Positions 21,349-33,714 of a stretch of 64,000 bases of DNA are shown one piece after another. Below the pieces are notes generated by a model, which was given only the letters and a program-made list of their open reading frames with translations, ran no database searches and was not told the origin of the DNA. Source of the DNA: Tricholoma matsutake (Eukaryota > Basidiomycota > Agaricomycetes > Agaricales > Tricholomataceae); NCBI GenBank assembly GCA_026075535.2, contig AP026538.1:12152001-12216000 (forward strand). The letters are read 5' to 3'. Each line of letters opens with the position of its first letter. Within the stretch, counting starts at the first letter, position 1. The position numbers were made by a program, and so were the translations under genes.

Positions 21349-22466
21349 ACATGGACACATCAGAGTGCCTTGACGCGCTTGAAAGTGATGTTTCCAGAAT
21401 ATGCGCGCAAATTGATTCGCTTAAATCTATGATCAAAAACTTCATTAGGACCCTCCAGACTAACCCTATGACCAATATTCCCCCATTGCAACTCCAAGCG
21501 CACCCAACAATGACATACTGCCAAATGCACCCACTAAAGAGCGCGCCCAGATCAAACTGTCCCCCCTGCTGAATTTAAGGCGCATGTGCGCAGGGACATG
21601 CATTCCTTAATTCCTGTGAGTTATACATCAGTCTCCAGTCGCATCAATTTGTCGATGAGGCTGCAAAAATTTATTGGGCCTTCACATACATCAAATCTGA
21701 ACGCACCTATCTCTACGTGGACCGTATTCTGCATCAAACTAAAGAACTCAGTTCTCTACCTTTCTCCACTTGGGGTGACTTTTGAGCCGAGTTTGTACTC
21801 CACTTTTGTCCCCTCAATGAGTGCCACTGAGCAGTGACACGACTTGAGTCATCCTCTTACCACCAGGCATGTCGATCCATGGACGATTATATCGATGAGT
21901 GTAAGGATTTGGTGGACATGGCAGGATATGGGAGTGGGCTACCAGTGGTGGTGAAGTTCCGATGGGGCCTCAATCCAGAAATTCAGGACCAGATTGCACA
22001 GATGTTGGAAGGGTGCCCAGCAGACAATGATATCTATGCTTGGTATGAAGCTGCTTCACTCTGTGATGAGAACTGACTCACAAATGTGGCATTTAACGCT
22101 GCATTCTGTGCTCCAACTACCACTCATGTGCCCTACACCTTCAATCAAACCCTTCCCCACCTTAACCCCATTCCTGTTCATCAAACTCCCACACCAGCCA
22201 TCAATGTCCCAGTACCAATGGATGTTGATGCAGCCTGCAGCCGTGCACGTAGGTTGGATCTCTGCTACTGTTGTGGGGAAACTGGGCACAGGGCTGGAGC
22301 ATGTCCCCATTGTCAGGATATCTGCATGTTCACCCCTGAGGGGCAAGATGAACTCCTCCAAGACTTGTTGGCACTTGTAGATGTCAAGGAAGCGAAGGAT
22401 CAGGTTGCAGGGGAGATCAAGTCAGAAGTGGTAGAGGAGCAGGATTTTTCTATTTGCAGTGAGTGA
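21349..22466 (+). pseudogene. gypsy C Gag (capsid and zinc knuckle), broken
   Basis: It starts at the ATG on 21349 (MDTSECLDALESDVSRIC). The capsid-like region is split by a frameshift near 21575 and stops near 21785, 21838 and 22074. The segment at 21870-22070 (CRSMDDYIDECKDLVDMAGY, then VVKFRWGLNPEIQDQI) has the pattern of retrotransposon Gag capsid. The zinc knuckle CYCCGETGHRAGAC lies at about 22260 in the 22086-22466 frame. Gag would package element RNA. Decayed, not functional. Confidence 0.75.
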
Positions 22467-25400
22467 ATCATATGCCCTCACTGCCTGTCCATAACCACTT
22501 TGAAGTCTTGTCAGTTGAATCCCTGGAGAATGAATCCATTTCGGTGACTGTTCCCCTCTCTGACCCTTCCAAGTTGGCTGAAGACGTACCTGCTCTTCCC
22601 ATCTCTCCCTCTGCTCCACACCCCCAAATTAAATCATGGGAGCATAAACTACCATGCAAATATATTGTTGCATCCACTCCCTCAACACATTCCTTGAACC
22701 TAGCAACCAAACTGCAGATGACTGACACTGGACAGATACTCAGTGTCTCTGTGCTCCTGGACTCTGGTGCAACCAGTCTCTTCATTGATGCCCATCTTGC
22801 ACAACAACATCGCCTAAATACTTGCTCTCACATCCGATACCTGTGTATAATGTGGATGGGTCCCCAAATGAAGCTGGTGCAATCCGAGAGGGTCCTCCAT
22901 TACAAAGATCATAGTGAGCATGCCCTTTTTGCTGTCACTCAATTAGGAAAGCAAAAGTTGATTTTGGGCTATCCTTGGCTTTGAGACCATAACCCAGAGG
23001 TTGACTGGCGTACTGGGGAGGTTACCATGAACTGATGTCCATCCCGCTGTCATACTTGTTTCACAGAAGCCAGGCAAGAACGTTGTGGACAGAAGGCGGC
23101 GATATGACATACTCGGAAGTGTCATGCCAGACCCCTGCCTATACCTGAAGTGGAGTTGGAAGGGGTTCCTGATCTGATGCTGGACTCGGATGATGATGAT
23201 GAGGAGCCAGAGGAAGTGGAGGAAGGTGATCGGATCTTCTACACTGTGATTCATCCATCGCATGAGGTGTGTGCTACATCGAACATATCCCAACACCTCA
23301 GTGAGGCCTTCAACAAAAACAATGCTGCTAAATCCTCTGCTAATTCCTTGCTCCCTCATCTCCATGAGTTTGGAGACGTGTTCTCCAAGGAATCGTTCAA
23401 CTCTCTCCCTGCGTGCAAGCCATGGGATCATGCAATCGAACTCACCCCTGGTGCAACCCCTTCATCCTGCAAGGTCTATCCTCTCTCTCCTGATGAACAA
23501 CGACAGCTTGACAAGTTCATCAATGAGCACCTGGCCTCTGGACGTATTCAACCATTGAAGTTACCCATGGCCTCTCCCTTTTTCTTTGTCAAGAAGAAGG
23601 ATGGCTCACTTCGACTGGTTCAAGACTACAGAAGGCTCAACAACATCATGGTCAAAAATTGCTACCCATTACCTCTCATCTCTGAACTCATGAACCAGCT
23701 CTGTGGAGCCCAATACTTCACCAAGGTCGACATCCATTGGGGCTACAGTAATGTGAGGATAAAGGAGGGAGATGAGTGGAAGGCAGCCTTTTGTACCAAC
23801 CGTGGTCTTTTTGATCCACTTGTCATGCTCTTTGGCCTTACTAATAGCCCTGCCACCTTTCAGACCATGATGAACGACATTTTCCACAACCTCATCCTCA
23901 AAGGCATTGTCTGCATCTATCTTGATGACATCCTCATCTTCACTCACACGGTTGAAGAGCACCATCACATCATGCGCCTCGTCCTAGAATGGCTTCAACA
24001 GTACAAACTCTACCTTTGTCAGCACAAGTGCGAGTTTGAGAAGACCAAGATCGAGTACCTCGCCCTAATTATCTTGGAGGGTCAGGTGGAGATGGATCCT
24101 ATCAAGGTGAATGGGGTCACAGCTTGGCCAACGCCCACAAACAAGAAAGAGGTGCAGTCTTTCCTGGGCTTGATCAATTTCTATTGGTGTTTTATCAAGG
24201 ATTTCTCACATCATGCATGACCACTGTTCGACTTGACAGGAAAGGAGGCATGGAGGTGGGATAATGCACAACAGGAGGCATTCAAAAGGTTAAAGAGATG
24301 GTCACTTCTGCTCCCATCTTTACCTTTGCTGACGATTTGCATCCTTTTTGTGTAGAAGCTGACAGTTCTGACTTTGCGACAGGTGCCATGTGGTCTCAGC
24401 AGTCTCCAGAGGACCAGAAGTGGCATCCTGTTGTGTTCTACTCCAAAAGCCTTAGTGCTGTAGAGCGAAATTACGAGATCCATGACAAGGAGATGTTGGC
24501 GATAATGCAGGCGCTTGAGGAGTGGCGACACTTCCTCGAAGGTGCCCAACACAAGGTGGAAATTTGGACGGATCACAAGAATCTCGAGTACTTTATGATG
24601 GCCAAGAAATTGAACCGTCGTCAAGCTCGTTGGTCCCTGTATCTATTCAGATTCAACTTCTCCTTGCACCACTGTCTGGGTTGCAGCATGGGGAAGACTG
24701 ATGCCCTCTCCCAATGTGCAGACCATGGGGATGGCAGCGATGACAACCAAAACATTGTGTTGTTGCAGCCAGACCTGTTCACCATTCGGGCACTGGAAGG
24801 CATCACACCCCAGGGTGAGGAGCAGGACATCCTATGTGACATTCGTCATGCAAACTGTAGCAGTTTACATGAGGATGTTGTTGCCCAAGCTGTTAAAGAA
24901 CTGAGGAAGGGATCCACCCTTTCCTTGCATGTGGCAGAGTGGGCTGAAAAAGAGGACTTGTTGTATTTCAGGGACTGCATGTACATTCCCAATGACCCAG
25001 ACCTTCGCCAGCACATCATATCCCAACACCATGACTCACAGATTGCTGGTCATCCTGGATGCTAGAAGACCTTGGAGCTCACCTCATGGAATTATTGGTG
25101 TCCACAAATGTCACAGCTCATTGGTCAGTATTGTCACACTTGTGACCTTTGCTTATGCACCAAGGTTCCTCGTCGGAAATCCATTGGCAAGCTACACCCT
25201 CTTCCTGTTCCAGAGAGTCATTGGGATGTTGTCAGCATCGACTTTGTGGTGGAGTTGCCAGAGTCGAATGGGTTTGATGCAGTGATGTGCACAGTTGATT
25301 CAGTGGGAAAATGTGCTCACTTCATTCCCACTCACACCACTGTCAGTGCCCTGGGTGCCGCCCGACTCTACCTCCACCATGTGTGGAAATTACATGGACT

Positions 25401-26349
25401 TCCTGGTGCTTTCCTCTCTGATCATGGCCCTCAGTTTATGGCAGAGTTCACTCACAAGCTGTACCGACTCCTGGGGATCAAACTCCTTGCTTCGACCACT
25501 TATCACCCACAAACCAACAGCCAGACTGAGCGAGTCAACCAGGAACTGGAGCAGTACATCCGCATCTTTGTCAATGAATGCCAGGACGATTGGGATGATC
25601 TTCTCCCCTTGGCTGAGTTTGGATACAACAACCATGTCCATGCTTCCACTCAACAAACCCCTTTCCTCTTAGACACTGGACGACATCCACGCATGGGATT
25701 TGAACCACACCAAACTCCCTCACACATCGAGACAGTGAATGAGTTCACAGAATGCATGCGGGATAGCTTGGAGGAGGCAAAGGCAGCCTTAGCAAAGGTG
25801 AAGGACGACATGGCATGCTTTTATAACCAACGCCATTCTCTGACCCCTCAGTACAAGGTTGGTGATTGAGTTTATCTTGACTCCAGTGACATCTCCACTA
25901 CATGTCCATCCAAGAAACTCGCTCATCGCTTCCTGGGACCTTTCCCCATTGTCAAGTGTGTTGGAATGCATGCCTATCATCTACCCCTCCCAGCCTCCAT
26001 GTCCAGACTCCACCCAGTCTTCCATGTCATCAAACCCCTTCTAGCTCCCCCAGATCCATTCCTGGGACGCCATTCACACCCACCACCACCGCCTACAGTG
26101 ATCGAGGGAGAACCCCAATATGAAGTCAAGTCAATCTTGGACAGCCATTTGCATCAAGGAAAACTCCAGTATTTGGTGCATTGGAAGGGTTATGGGTATG
26201 AGGAGAACTCATGGGTCGAAGAGTCTGACATGAATGCCCCTCGGTTAGTCAAGGAGTTCCACCGACAGCACACTGCTGCACTGTGTCGCATTCAAGTCAT
26301 GGACTTTGGTCATATGCAATTTCGAATGCATTGGGGCAATGCATCTTAG
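22467..26349 (+). pseudogene. gypsy C Pol: protease, RT, RNase H, integrase, chromodomain, broken by stops
   Basis: Protease: VLLDSGATSLFIDAHL at about 22755. RT: 23150-24220, with LRLVQDYRRLNNIMVKNCYP and the catalytic box CIYLDDILIFTH. RNase H: 24298 onward (ILTFADD-like start, then SKSLSAVERNYEIHDKEML). Integrase: zinc region near 25020-25160 and core with VSIDFVVELP, LSDHGPQFM and the Glu in QTNSQTERVNQ. Chromodomain: LVHWKGYGYEENSWVEES at about 26170. Stops occur at 22984, 24218, 25063 and 25867. At 25867 element A has CGA where C has TGA, and at 25063 A has TGG where C has TAG; both are C:G to T:A changes. All domains are present, so the copy was full length before decay. Confidence 0.85.
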
Positions 26350-26360
26350 AGAGGGGGTGA

Positions 26361-26786
26361 TGTAAGGGGACTAGGGGGGTGCCCTGTGTGTTTCTCCTAT
26401 TTTTTACATTCATTCTATATTTTTCCTCACTTCATTTCCTTCTATTCTTCATTTTCTATGATTTTTCCAGATTTTATTACTAATTTCCCCTTTCTATCAT
26501 GTTTGTGCATGTTGACAGTTTTATATTTAGAGGCGGAGCACCCCTTCCGACATATACCCCTTGGTATGATGTCATTTGGCGGCCTTGATCTGCCTATCTC
26601 CACCTTTTCTATTTTTAGGTTATTATTTGATTTTTGTCATCTTCACATATACTGGGCATTGGCAAAGGGATCCTTAGAGTTTTCTCTTCGGATTTCACTT
26701 TGCTAGGTGTGTCCCCAATCCCTGTACTATGTAGTATAATTTTAACTTCGGATTTCCCTTTGCTAAAGGCTGAGGTTGCCCTTATA
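26361..26786 (+). repeat. 3' LTR of gypsy element C (426 bp)
   Basis: Same ends as the 5' LTR. Preceded by the purine tract GAGAGGGGGTGA at 26349-26360, expected for plus-strand priming. Confidence 0.9.
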
Positions 26787-27051
26787 TTGTCCACACTTCC
26801 TCTGACCATTTCCACTCACAACCAAGACATGTCAGATGCCACAACTGGCTCCGATGCAGCCTAAACACCCGCATCCACCATCCGTCAACACCGTGTTCGC
26901 ATACCTTCACCTCCCGTTGATCACCAACTCCTCACCTCAAACTACCTTGCACCTCCTCAAACCACTACACATTCCGGCTGTGTTTCCCATCCTCCTGTTC
27001 ATTATGATCCTCCTCTCAAAGATGTCCCTGTCACGCCTCAAGGGGGGATAA
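26787..27051 (+). other. 3' internal tail of gypsy element B with polypurine tract
   Basis: Continues element B beyond the C insertion. No domain is recognisable. It ends with the purine tract AAGGGGGGATAA directly before the LTR. Confidence 0.75.
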
Positions 27052-27462
27052 TGTGAGGGTCATGGTCATCAGAAACACACTGAATCAAGTTCCGCTAAAT
27101 CTGCATTCCACGTGACATCTCTTTGTTCATTCCGTCCATTCACTTCAGAGACTCTAGGACTCTTCCTGATTCTATATGACTCATTATTCCTCGATTTACA
27201 GCTATCTCTATTGACTCTTTTCTATCTCTTATCTTCATTTATCATGGGCTTCTCTCTATTCAGTTTTACAGACCTTCTTTGACTCAGTTTGAACAGTATA
27301 AAGGCTCGCTTGTATTTCCAGTAACCTCGTCAAATCAACACCAGTGATTCTCTTCCTTTCCCTTTGCCTCTGAGTTGCCCTCAAAATCCTCTTTACTCGC
27401 TTGTTCTCTCGTTCTCAGGGCAACTCGTTGATTGGTCATTGTTTTCGACCTTGACCATCACA
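27052..27462 (+). repeat. 3' LTR of gypsy element B (411 bp)
   Basis: Starts TGTGAGGGTCATGGTC and ends GACCTTGACCATCACA, imperfect inverted ends with the TG/CA rule. A promoter-like AGTATAAAGG is at about 27295. No partner 5' LTR is in the window. Confidence 0.75.
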
Positions 27463-27958
27463 AAGATGTTGACAAGATACATGAAGTTGAAAATCCTAGA
27501 ATGAAGGCCAGATATGAGAACTAGTCTTAATCATTGGAGACCAAGATATAGTATATTCCTCAAGTAAGAAACACCATCCTAAGGAAGAGGAGATAGTCCG
27601 AAGATTTTGAATGGAATGGAATGAAATTGACCGACTATGTTACATAAGCAACTCAGGTACAGTAAAAATACTCTACCTCATATGGAGTAGACATGAGTGT
27701 AACTAGGTAGATGACAGTCACAACACAGGAAAACCAGGTATCTCCCAGTATCAGGCCCGGGATATCGCTACCTTGCGAGTCGTGCCAAATGTGGCGTCGA
27801 TACTCGCGTGGGAATCGATACCGGCTATCGAGACCACAAACACGATTACCGCACCTACAGAAGCGCTCTTGCTATTGGATGGCCCGATTTCTCATCACGT
27901 GGCGTTCAATTGTTTGATTTCTCGCACTGTAGACTTAGTGCCACTCGATCCACTTCTA
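27463..27958 (+). promoter_or_regulatory. upstream region of the Crinkler gene (no gene seen)
   Basis: Composition changes from AT-rich repeat debris to GC-balanced unique sequence at about 27740. An in-frame extension upstream of 27959 shows no family resemblance. No clear TATA box was identified. Confidence 0.4.
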
Positions 27959-30194
27959 ATGTCAACGATCATCAGCCTTAATTGTTGCGTCTTCGGCGAC
28001 GGTCCCTCTCGCGTATTTTCCGTAAAGATCGATAGCAACGAGAATGTCTCTATGCTAAGGAAGGCCATCAAAGATGAGAAGAAGTCTACATTCGATTCTA
28101 TCGATGCCGACAAACTCGATCTATGGAACGCTAACAACGTTCCAACGGACGGAGACAAACGGGATTTCCAAACGAAACTGAACTGGATAGTGGCAAATGA
28201 GGATTCATTGAGAGGCGCGAAGAAGCTCAGTTCTGTGTTTGGGAGTCTGGAAGAGGAAACACTACATGTGATCGTCAAGGCGGGTGAGCATTACTAGTTC
28301 CGTTTGTTTTATATGTTATCTAACACAGGATTTTGGCAAGCATCCGATGGGCCCCCATTATTCCAACTCAATTGCCTGCGGCTCGGCGACGATCCCTCCC
28401 GCGTATTTTCTGTAGATATAGATAAAAACAAGAAGGTCTCTATGCTAAGGAAGGCCATCAAAGATGAGAAGAAGTCTACATTCGATTCTATCGATGCCGA
28501 CAGACTCGATCTATGGAACGTTTCCATTGAAATCGATGATGATCTTTCAGAGAAACTTGCAGAGCGTCCTCACGAAAGGGCTTTACGTCCGACGGAAATT
28601 TTGTCCGATGTATTTCCAAACGGAACTCCTGCCGTCAACATCCTCCATATCGTCGTTTATGCGCCTCCTGGTACGTGCTTTGCCCCAGTGTTAATGATGG
28701 TGGGTATTCATTCGACGCTAGTTCAACGATTGAGCAGAGTCCCTCCATCTTCGTACAACGCTCCTGCCGGCACGGCTACGGTAGAAGGTCTACGGTCCAC
28801 ATTCTTGAATAACTCACCTCAGAAGTCCCCTTCCGCCGGTGGGCAAACAGCGGACTTTTCCAGCCGTCAACATCGTGATACACATGCAATAGCGTGCAAT
28901 CGCCCTTCCTCAGCCAGTGATGTAATACCAGTCACGCTTCTCCACCCCGTATTCGGCGAATTCATTGACGATTGCGATAACTACGAGCCAAACAAAAAGG
29001 ACCACGACGTCGTGCTCAAGTTGCAAACAGCCATGTCCCACATCTACGCAGACGAAAAATCCCGCGCAAACGCTATCCGCGATATCTTCGAATCGTACGG
29101 GATATACCTCCGACCAACCAAGATTGGCAATTTCGAAACGGATGGAGATATGACCTCGGGACGATTCGTCACGCTTCTCGCAGAATTCAAGAACGATGTG
29201 GGATGGTCAGGTGCTGAACCGTACCTTCAAGCCGCGCTATATTATCTAGAGTTTACCCGGAAACTGGCTCCTAAATACTCGCAATCCTCGCTGCCGTGTC
29301 TGATTATGCTCGTTTTTGGTTCGTTCCCCTCAGCTGTCCTTGACTCCTTGTTTACTAAGCTCGAATTATATGCCAGGCCCCTACCTATGTTTCGCCGGTG
29401 CAGCTTGGAACAATCGCCCTAATCTACAGATCCTCTCAGTTCTACCATTTCATTTCCACTTTTCGGATACAAGGTTGAAGATGATGGCTGCGCGACAACT
29501 GGGAGCATCTACGAGAGCCATTAATTGTATCAAGCGTTTTTACGAGGACGAATATCACACCCGTAACCCACCTTCTCCTCCAAACCAATCACAACCCCAG
29601 CCCATGCAACTGTTCCCATATCCGACATCTTTCACATCACTTGTGGATTCGAAGAAACAAAGCTTTGTTTATCGCTCTCACTTGGACAACAACAAGCTCA
29701 TTTTTCGCGCGAAACTGTGCGATGGCAGCTCTGACCTTTGTGTCAAATTTGTTCGTCAGTATTCAAAGGAGGTGCATGAATATTGTGCTTCGATTAATGC
29801 TGCGCCGAAGCTCCTGGGATTCGAGAGTATGCCTGGTGGATGGTATATGGTTGTGATGACTTTTATCGAAGGATATGACATGCTCCATGAATCTGAATCT
29901 CTCATATACACGGACAAGATTCGAGCTGTTATCGACCAGCTGCATGAATCTGGTTATGTGCATGGTGACATCCGGGACACAAATGTCATGGTTTCTTCTA
30001 ACGGACACGTCATTCTTCTTGATTTTGACTGGGCAGGGGAGAGTGGAAAGGTTCGATACCCAATGAACACTCATTATGGAGATGATCTATGGCGGCCTGA
30101 AGGAGCGCGGGATGGCATGCTGATTACTTGTGAACACGACATCGAAATGATGGATGCTATGTCTGAAGCATTACAGAGGGATGCCAGATGTTGA
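27959..30194 (+). CDS. Crinkler (CRN)-type effector: two header domains, nuclease-like region and kinase-like domain
   Basis: Predicted exons 27959-28283, 28329-29318 and 29377-30194 (introns of 45 and 58 nt) give 710 residues without a stop. The start ATG is chosen because the first header domain begins there (LNCCVFGD then SRVFSVKIDSNENVSMLRKA). A second header copy follows the first intron (LNCLRLGD, then SRVFSVDIDKNKKVSMLRKA). Residues of about 300-430 contain E394-F-K396 (LLAEFKNDVG), suggestive of a PD-(D/E)XK nuclease fold. The C-terminal kinase-like domain has a possible Lys562, the catalytic loop HGDIRDTN (His634) and DFD at 654-656. In the Crinkler class, headers mediate entry or trafficking and the C-terminal parts are toxic or regulatory in nuclei; that role here is inferred. 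It looks intact amid decayed elements. Confidence 0.8.
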
Positions 30195-30898
30195 GTATGT
30201 AGAAACTGATAGATTTTGGCACTGCATCGATGACTCGATTGTTGAGACCTGAAGTTTAAAACCAACAACATCAAAACTCCAACCCTGGCGTGGTTACGAC
30301 AGAGGCTTTTACCATTTCATAAATACTATTTAAAGTAATACTTACTGCTGCAACTTGAACTCAGTACATGGCACACAAGACAAAGTTGTCGAGACATGTC
30401 TTACCCGACTAGAAAACTACCGCATCTTGTCAATGGAGAAGGTACGACTGACACATAGGTGGAATGAGCAAATGGTGGCATATGACACCTCCGAAGTGAC
30501 ATCGCGGTGTGTGTATTTCGATGATACACCCATGCAACACCCTGTATAAACTCCATGGGGCTGCAACATCAGCACGGACCACAGACAACTTCAAGTTGCT
30601 TGCGAGATCACACAGCAATAGTCACCTGCCTTTTGTCCTGGAGCTTTTCCTGCATCTCATGGGAACAATTCATCATGTATTGCCACCCTAGGTTACGCAA
30701 TACTACATTATTTTCAAGATCATACTGTGTACTATGGTAGTCAAGGCATTGACAACCAGGTGGCATTGTTGTAACCTACCTCCAATGCAATTCTTGTTAC
30801 CTCTAATGCAAATGTGGATAGCTGGTCTACCATAGAGTTGACAGTACCCATAAAACAATTTACAATGAGTGGTGAGTATTATCAGAAAACCAAACAAT
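30195..30898. other. no gene seen downstream of the Crinkler gene
   Basis: Unique-looking non-coding sequence. The polyadenylation region of the Crinkler gene presumably lies in its first 200 bases. Short frames here show no family resemblance. Confidence 0.5.
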
Positions 30899-31050
30899 AG
30901 GGTTGTTCACGGTAGTCATTCTTGGGCCATTTTCAGCTCATTTTCAAACTCATTTTCGGCTCATTTTCATGTATTTGGCAGAGGAACAAACAAAAGGGAA
31001 TGAAAAATGAAATGGAAAATGACATGAAAAATGGTTACTGTGAACACCCT
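30899..31050. mobile_element. MITE-like foldback element (about 152 bp)
   Basis: Left AGGGTTGTTCACGGTAGTC pairs with the reverse complement of the right end, AGGGTGTTCACAGTAACC. The interior is also self-complementary (CTCATTTTCATG against CATGAAAAATGG). No open frame, and no convincing target duplication at these ends. Confidence 0.5.
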
Positions 31051-32000
31051 GGGAAGGAAATTTTAGAAAAATGGAGCAAAAATGGATTTTTCTCACCAGG
31101 CACAGTGCCAAAAAGATGAAAAATGATCATTTTTCAGTTCCCTAACAGTATTGTGGTCGGCATTGGGGTCCCCAATGTCAGTTTCTATTTTTGGAATTGT
31201 GTCTAAATTATCTATTTATAGTTCACAATATATGCGGGCCGGGATAGATTGTCCTTTTTAGTTGTCACATGATGTAGCCAGTTGTTGGGTCGCTTTCACC
31301 CCTCTTGGGAATATTGTCGGGGACAGTGTTATTTCTGTTGTCACATGATCCAGCCATACCTGCCTGTCACAAATTGTTTGTACTCTGGTCACTAGTCTTT
31401 GTTTCTGCAGGGCATTTTTATGTTACTGTACCATTTCATTCAATTTGTCCTCTCATGTCGTTTGCAACGACCTCTAAGTTTTGGCACTGGACCCCTTGTT
31501 GAAATTTCAGGGACATCAGCTGTATGCACACTGTTTGTCCCTGAATGTTTCTTCCGTTGTATGTCCTTGCCCTACCCCACACTGACATCCAAAAAAGGAA
31601 TTTCGCTTACAAATACACACTTTTCAACATCAACATTTTCACTGTACTAAGTATTATAAATCACTGCAAGTACATGCCGTGGGAGAATGTACTCTGTCCT
31701 TTATCTTTTGCTAAATTCAATCAGCATAGCCGGTGTAATGGGGTATAATTGGACATAGATATATTTATACCTTTTATGATGTGTGGACCATAAGTACTGT
31801 GGTTGAATGTAATATGTTCCTCTCTGTCATTTACTAACTGCAGTCAGCATAGCCAGTCTGAGCAATGCTCTTTAATTGGACATAAATCTATTTATATATT
31901 GTACAGTATGTTGACCGTAAGTACTAAACATGCCCTTCTCAATCAGTCACAAGTACCAACAGTTCTATGATCACATGACCTAGCCAGTCCAAGGTAGCTT
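31051..32000. repeat. non-coding stretch with an imperfect tandem duplication of about 125 bp
   Basis: Segments around 31665-31775 and 31795-31920 repeat the landmarks GTACT/GAATGTA, CAGCATAGCC and AATTGGACATA followed by ATTTATA. The phrase TCACATGATSYAGCCA appears at about 31266 and 31336. No gene seen. Confidence 0.5.
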
Positions 32001-33000
32001 TTTTCCCACGATGGACACTATCTGTCAGTTCTGGCATCTATGGCTGGCTCCCAAGATGAGACAAGGAAAGGGAGGAGGGAGAGACGCTGGGAGAGATTGC
32101 GGGGCTCAGGTTGGTCTTGAAGGCACGAGTCTGTGTGATTTGCGAGCAAATAAATGTATTTGGTTGCCCAAGCTCTTTTGCACTGACTCCATGTTGGGAG
32201 GCCAAACTCAAGCTGGCACAGGTGAATGTACATACATGAGTATAGTGCCAAAGAAAAAGAACAAGAAAAAGAAAAAGAAAACAGAAAAGAGGGGTAAGGG
32301 GTATGAGGGGTGGGAGAAAGAAGAAATCTCAAGTCCTTTGGACTAACAAGCTCTATTTGAGTAATGGGAAAAGAAGCAGGACACAGAAACGAGACATGGG
32401 AGAGAATCTAAATAGGCATATCATGAAAGAGGTGTATTGAAGAGACCAAGAAAGAGATGTATGAAAGGAAAAGCAGAGATCAGATAAGATCGGTTGCTTA
32501 CATAGACCTTGGTCAAATGTTTTTGACCTGTTCAACCTTGGGATCACATGACCTAGCAAGTCCAAGGTAGCTTTATTCCCACGATCAACAGATTCTGGCG
32601 ACCATTGACATGCCATTGTTACCTTGGATGGGCTAGGTCATGTGATTATATACTAGCCTTGCTCTGACACTCATTACTAGTCCTAACAGCCCGGTTGTAA
32701 CTGGATTTCCAGACAACTGACTGTTTGAGCTTATCCCACTATCTTACTACTCCTAATAGTCCAGTTGTTGGTGTTCCCTGGGTTCCTGGTAATGTCGATT
32801 ATAATGGGTTGAAGCCCAGCATGTAAGGCATGTACACACCCATACACCATACCAACTCAGCCTCTCAACAACTCATTACTGTTTTAATTACTTGTTGGCC
32901 CAATGTTGGTTATTCAACCTACCCGATCATGCTCTGTTCATTGCAATGTCTCAATGCCCTGAATCTCATAGCTACCAAAAATGGCCAAGGAGAAAAGTAG
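31970..33000. repeat. non-coding dispersed repeats (TCACATGACCTAGC motif)
   Basis: GATCACATGACCTAGC followed by AGTCCAAGGTAGC occurs at about 31970 and 32542, and part of it recurs inverted at about 32636. An A-rich (GAAAAA)n tract lies at 32255-32295. No gene is supported. Confidence 0.5.
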
Positions 33001-33002
33001 AT

Positions 33003-33535
33003 GACCGACATTTTTTGTCAGTGAATTATTATCAGTGAATTACTGATATGTTGCAAACCAAAGAACACAATTTCCACTCATGCGCCATTGATGTCTCCCT
33101 CTCACATCACACTACCGGTTCATAATCAGCTAGTGGTTGTCGTTCACTAGGATCCCAGGAATGTCAACTGTAATAGTTTGACCTGTGGAATTGCCAACAC
33201 CCAGATCTCCTTTACCTTATGGCATGCACCAGTATCCCCTACTCAATGACAACTCAACAAGGGTTTATACCTTTAATAATTTGTTGGTTTTCTGACACAA
33301 GGGAGGTAAGTGATGATCTCAAATACCTGATCATGTCCCATTCATTGTAGTGTTCAGTGCCCCGCCACTTACACATCTTGTAGCTCACAAAACTGGCCAA
33401 TGAGGCAAGTTGATGACCAACATTTTTTGTCGGTGAATTACTCATTTATTGAAAACATGTCATCACGATGTCATTCCACATGACCTTATCGTCTTCCTCT
33501 CGCCAAGATGATGACCGACATTTTTTGTCGGTGAA
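33003..33535. repeat. three copies of a CCGACA-T6-TGTCGG hairpin motif
   Basis: Copies at about 33005-33021, 33416-33433 and 33515-33531, each inside GATGACC(G/A)ACATTTTTTG followed by GTGAATTA. Longer flanking matches (AAACATGTCATCAC) show these are parts of a dispersed repeat. Confidence 0.7.
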
Positions 33536-33714
33536 TTACTGCTTTATTCAAAACATGTCATCACTATGTCACCTCACATGACTCCTCTCGCCAAGATGAT
33601 GATATGTTGCAAACACAAGAACACAAATTCCGCCCATGTGCCATTGATTTCTCCCATCTTGTGCATTCTTGCTTCCTTCTCTCATCAACTATTAGTATTC
33701 TCTCTGGCAGGGGT

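Larger units (their letters stand above)
20757..26786 (+). mobile_element. Ty3/gypsy chromovirus element C, complete with both LTRs and target duplication
   Basis: The 5' LTR (20757-21185) and 3' LTR (26361-26786) both run from TGTAAGGGG to CCCTTATA. The flanks are TTGTC at 20752-20756 and TTGTC at 26787-26791, a perfect 5-bp target duplication. The internal region holds gag and pol with many stops. The two LTRs differ at a fair number of sites, so the insertion is not recent. It is the same family as A and the solo LTR at 62071. Confidence 0.95.
16887..27462 (+). mobile_element. Ty3/gypsy chromovirus element B, 5'-truncated, containing nested element C
   Basis: Plus-strand element with protease, RT, RNase H, integrase and chromodomain (17070-20715), interrupted at 20757-26786 by element C. 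It resumes at 26787 and ends with its own 3' LTR at 27052-27462. The 5' LTR and most of gag are missing because the palindromic block abuts at 16886. The LTR differs from that of A/C, so B is a different family. Confidence 0.85.

Noticed and set aside
32011..32346. 111-codon frame ending in a Lys-rich tract
   Set aside because: The tail comes from an A-rich simple repeat and the rest shows no domain, no intron signals and no family resemblance. Both strands are open by chance.
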